Of a DNA stretch of 33,338 nucleotides, positions 32,940-33,338 are shown piece after piece; position 1 is the stretch's first letter; the number at the start of each line of letters is the position of its first letter. Source of the stretch: Rhodobacterales bacterium (GTDB lineage: Bacteria > Pseudomonadota > Alphaproteobacteria > Rhodobacterales > Rhodobacteraceae); assembly GCA_003228875.1 (NCBI GenBank), contig QIGK01000058.1:1-33338 (forward strand), in the 5' to 3' direction. The position numbers and the translations under genes were made by a program. The notes beneath the pieces were generated by a model. That model worked only from the letters and a program-made list of their open reading frames with translations, did not search any database and was not told the DNA's origin.

Positions 32940-33338
32940 TTAGACACTCTTGGCCCCGTCCCTGATCAACTTCCAGCGGATTGCATCCAGCAGGGCCTGA
33001 AACGAAGCATCAACAATATTGGCCGAAACCCCCACTGTTGACCATCGACGCCCGATGCTGTCTTCGCTGTCAATCAATACGCGCGTCACCGCATCAACCC
33101 CACCATTGATGATCCGAACCTTAAAATCCACCAGCCGCATATCATCAATGATTGATTGATAACGCCCTAAATCTTTGCCCAGCGCCTTGGCCAGCGCATT
33201 CACCGGTCCGCTGTCTTTGCCCAGCTCATCAAGGCTGTCAGACACCGACAAAACCTTTTTGCCATCGACTTTTACCGCCACCACAGCTTCGGACAATGTC
33301 ACCACTTTGTTGCTTTTGTTTTTGCGCCGCTCAACCGT
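32940..33338 (-). CDS. cimA: Citramalate synthase, C-terminal part (cut by the window edge)
   Basis: The frame is open to the right edge. The visible 132 residues form a LeuA-type regulatory domain: LDELGKDSGPVNALAKAL, then LVDFKVRIINGGVDAVTRV, SIGRRWSTVGVSANIVDAS and a final Trp/Leu helix. This is the feedback-binding half of citramalate or isopropylmalate synthase enzymes; the catalytic barrel lies outside. Citramalate synthase is preferred over 2-isopropylmalate synthase because of the VDFKVRI and STVGVS wording. It lies directly upstream of the synthase-like gene. Confidence 0.85.
   Translation of the reverse strand, partial: TVERRKNKSNKVVTLSEAVVAVKVDGKKVLSVSDSLDELGKDSGPVNALAKALGKDLGRYQSIIDDMRLVDFKVRIINGGVDAVTRVLIDSEDSIGRRWSTVGVSANIVDASFQALLDAIRWKLIRDGAKSV

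Noticed and set aside
1-33338. CRISPR array, tRNA or rRNA genes, prophage or insertion sequence
   Set aside because: No regularly spaced repeats, cloverleaf-like gene, transposase or phage protein was seen. The only repeats are the short palindromes described.

Overview
The window looks like a piece of an alphaproteobacterial chromosome, most likely Rhodobacterales / Roseobacter group. The basis is gene content: a Roseobacter-type family 2 glycosyltransferase relic, the characteristic HNH endonuclease, a serS / surE-pcm-nlpD / tat neighbourhood, TRAP transport, and a methyltetrahydrofolate:corrinoid methyltransferase with its RACo-type reactivator. No rRNA, tRNA, CRISPR array, insertion sequence or phage gene was recognised. 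Genes are tightly packed and no stretch over about 300 bases lacks a gene or gene remnant.

Layout. (1) 1-5.9 kb: corrinoid C1 metabolism (methyltransferase at 71-979, ferredoxin/ASKHA reactivator at 3822-5840), separated by a small membrane protein, a divergent XRE/MmyB-type regulator, and a divergent cytochrome P460 / cytochrome c pair. (2) 5.9-8.2 kb: a decayed glycosyltransferase, an EamA transporter and a frameshifted sphinganine-reductase-like SDR. (3) 8.3-13 kb: a TRAP transporter operon (dctP, hairpin, dctQ, dctM, small membrane protein) next to an M19 dipeptidase. (4) 13-19.6 kb: a pentapeptide-repeat protein, serS, a DUF1203 relic, a dimethylargininase and surE-pcm-nlpD, with related palindromic repeats between genes. 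(5) 19.6-23.6 kb: an arsR-like regulator and ArsP-type permease, then an operon for a DUF815 ATPase and TatA, TatB, TatC. (6) 23.7-33.3 kb: an orphan Fe3+-type ABC ATPase, an arsenite methyltransferase-like protein, a LysE exporter, an AlkC-like protein, an unusual SDR, a hidden frameshifted 90-residue gene, the HNH protein, a carboxylesterase, an AlkA-type glycosylase, an MFS transporter, a frameshifted squalene/phytoene-synthase-like gene and the 3' part of a citramalate synthase.

The observations most worth following are: (a) the corrinoid methyltransferase and its reactivator both end in a run of six arginines written with different codons; (b) TatB has a very long Lys/Ala tail while TatC, in the same operon, has a very acidic tail; (c) a family of GTAGGGTG-type palindromes sits at gene ends and supplies stop codons; (d) a perfect 17-bp palindrome sits between the XRE gene and its divergent neighbour, with a look-alike near the cytochrome pair; (e) several genes carry single-base frameshifts in short homopolymers, so either the assembly has indel errors or the region is decaying. 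Two relics (glycosyltransferase, DUF1203) carry larger deletions and look truly broken.

All assignments come from reading motifs and from memory of families. No database search or computation was run.
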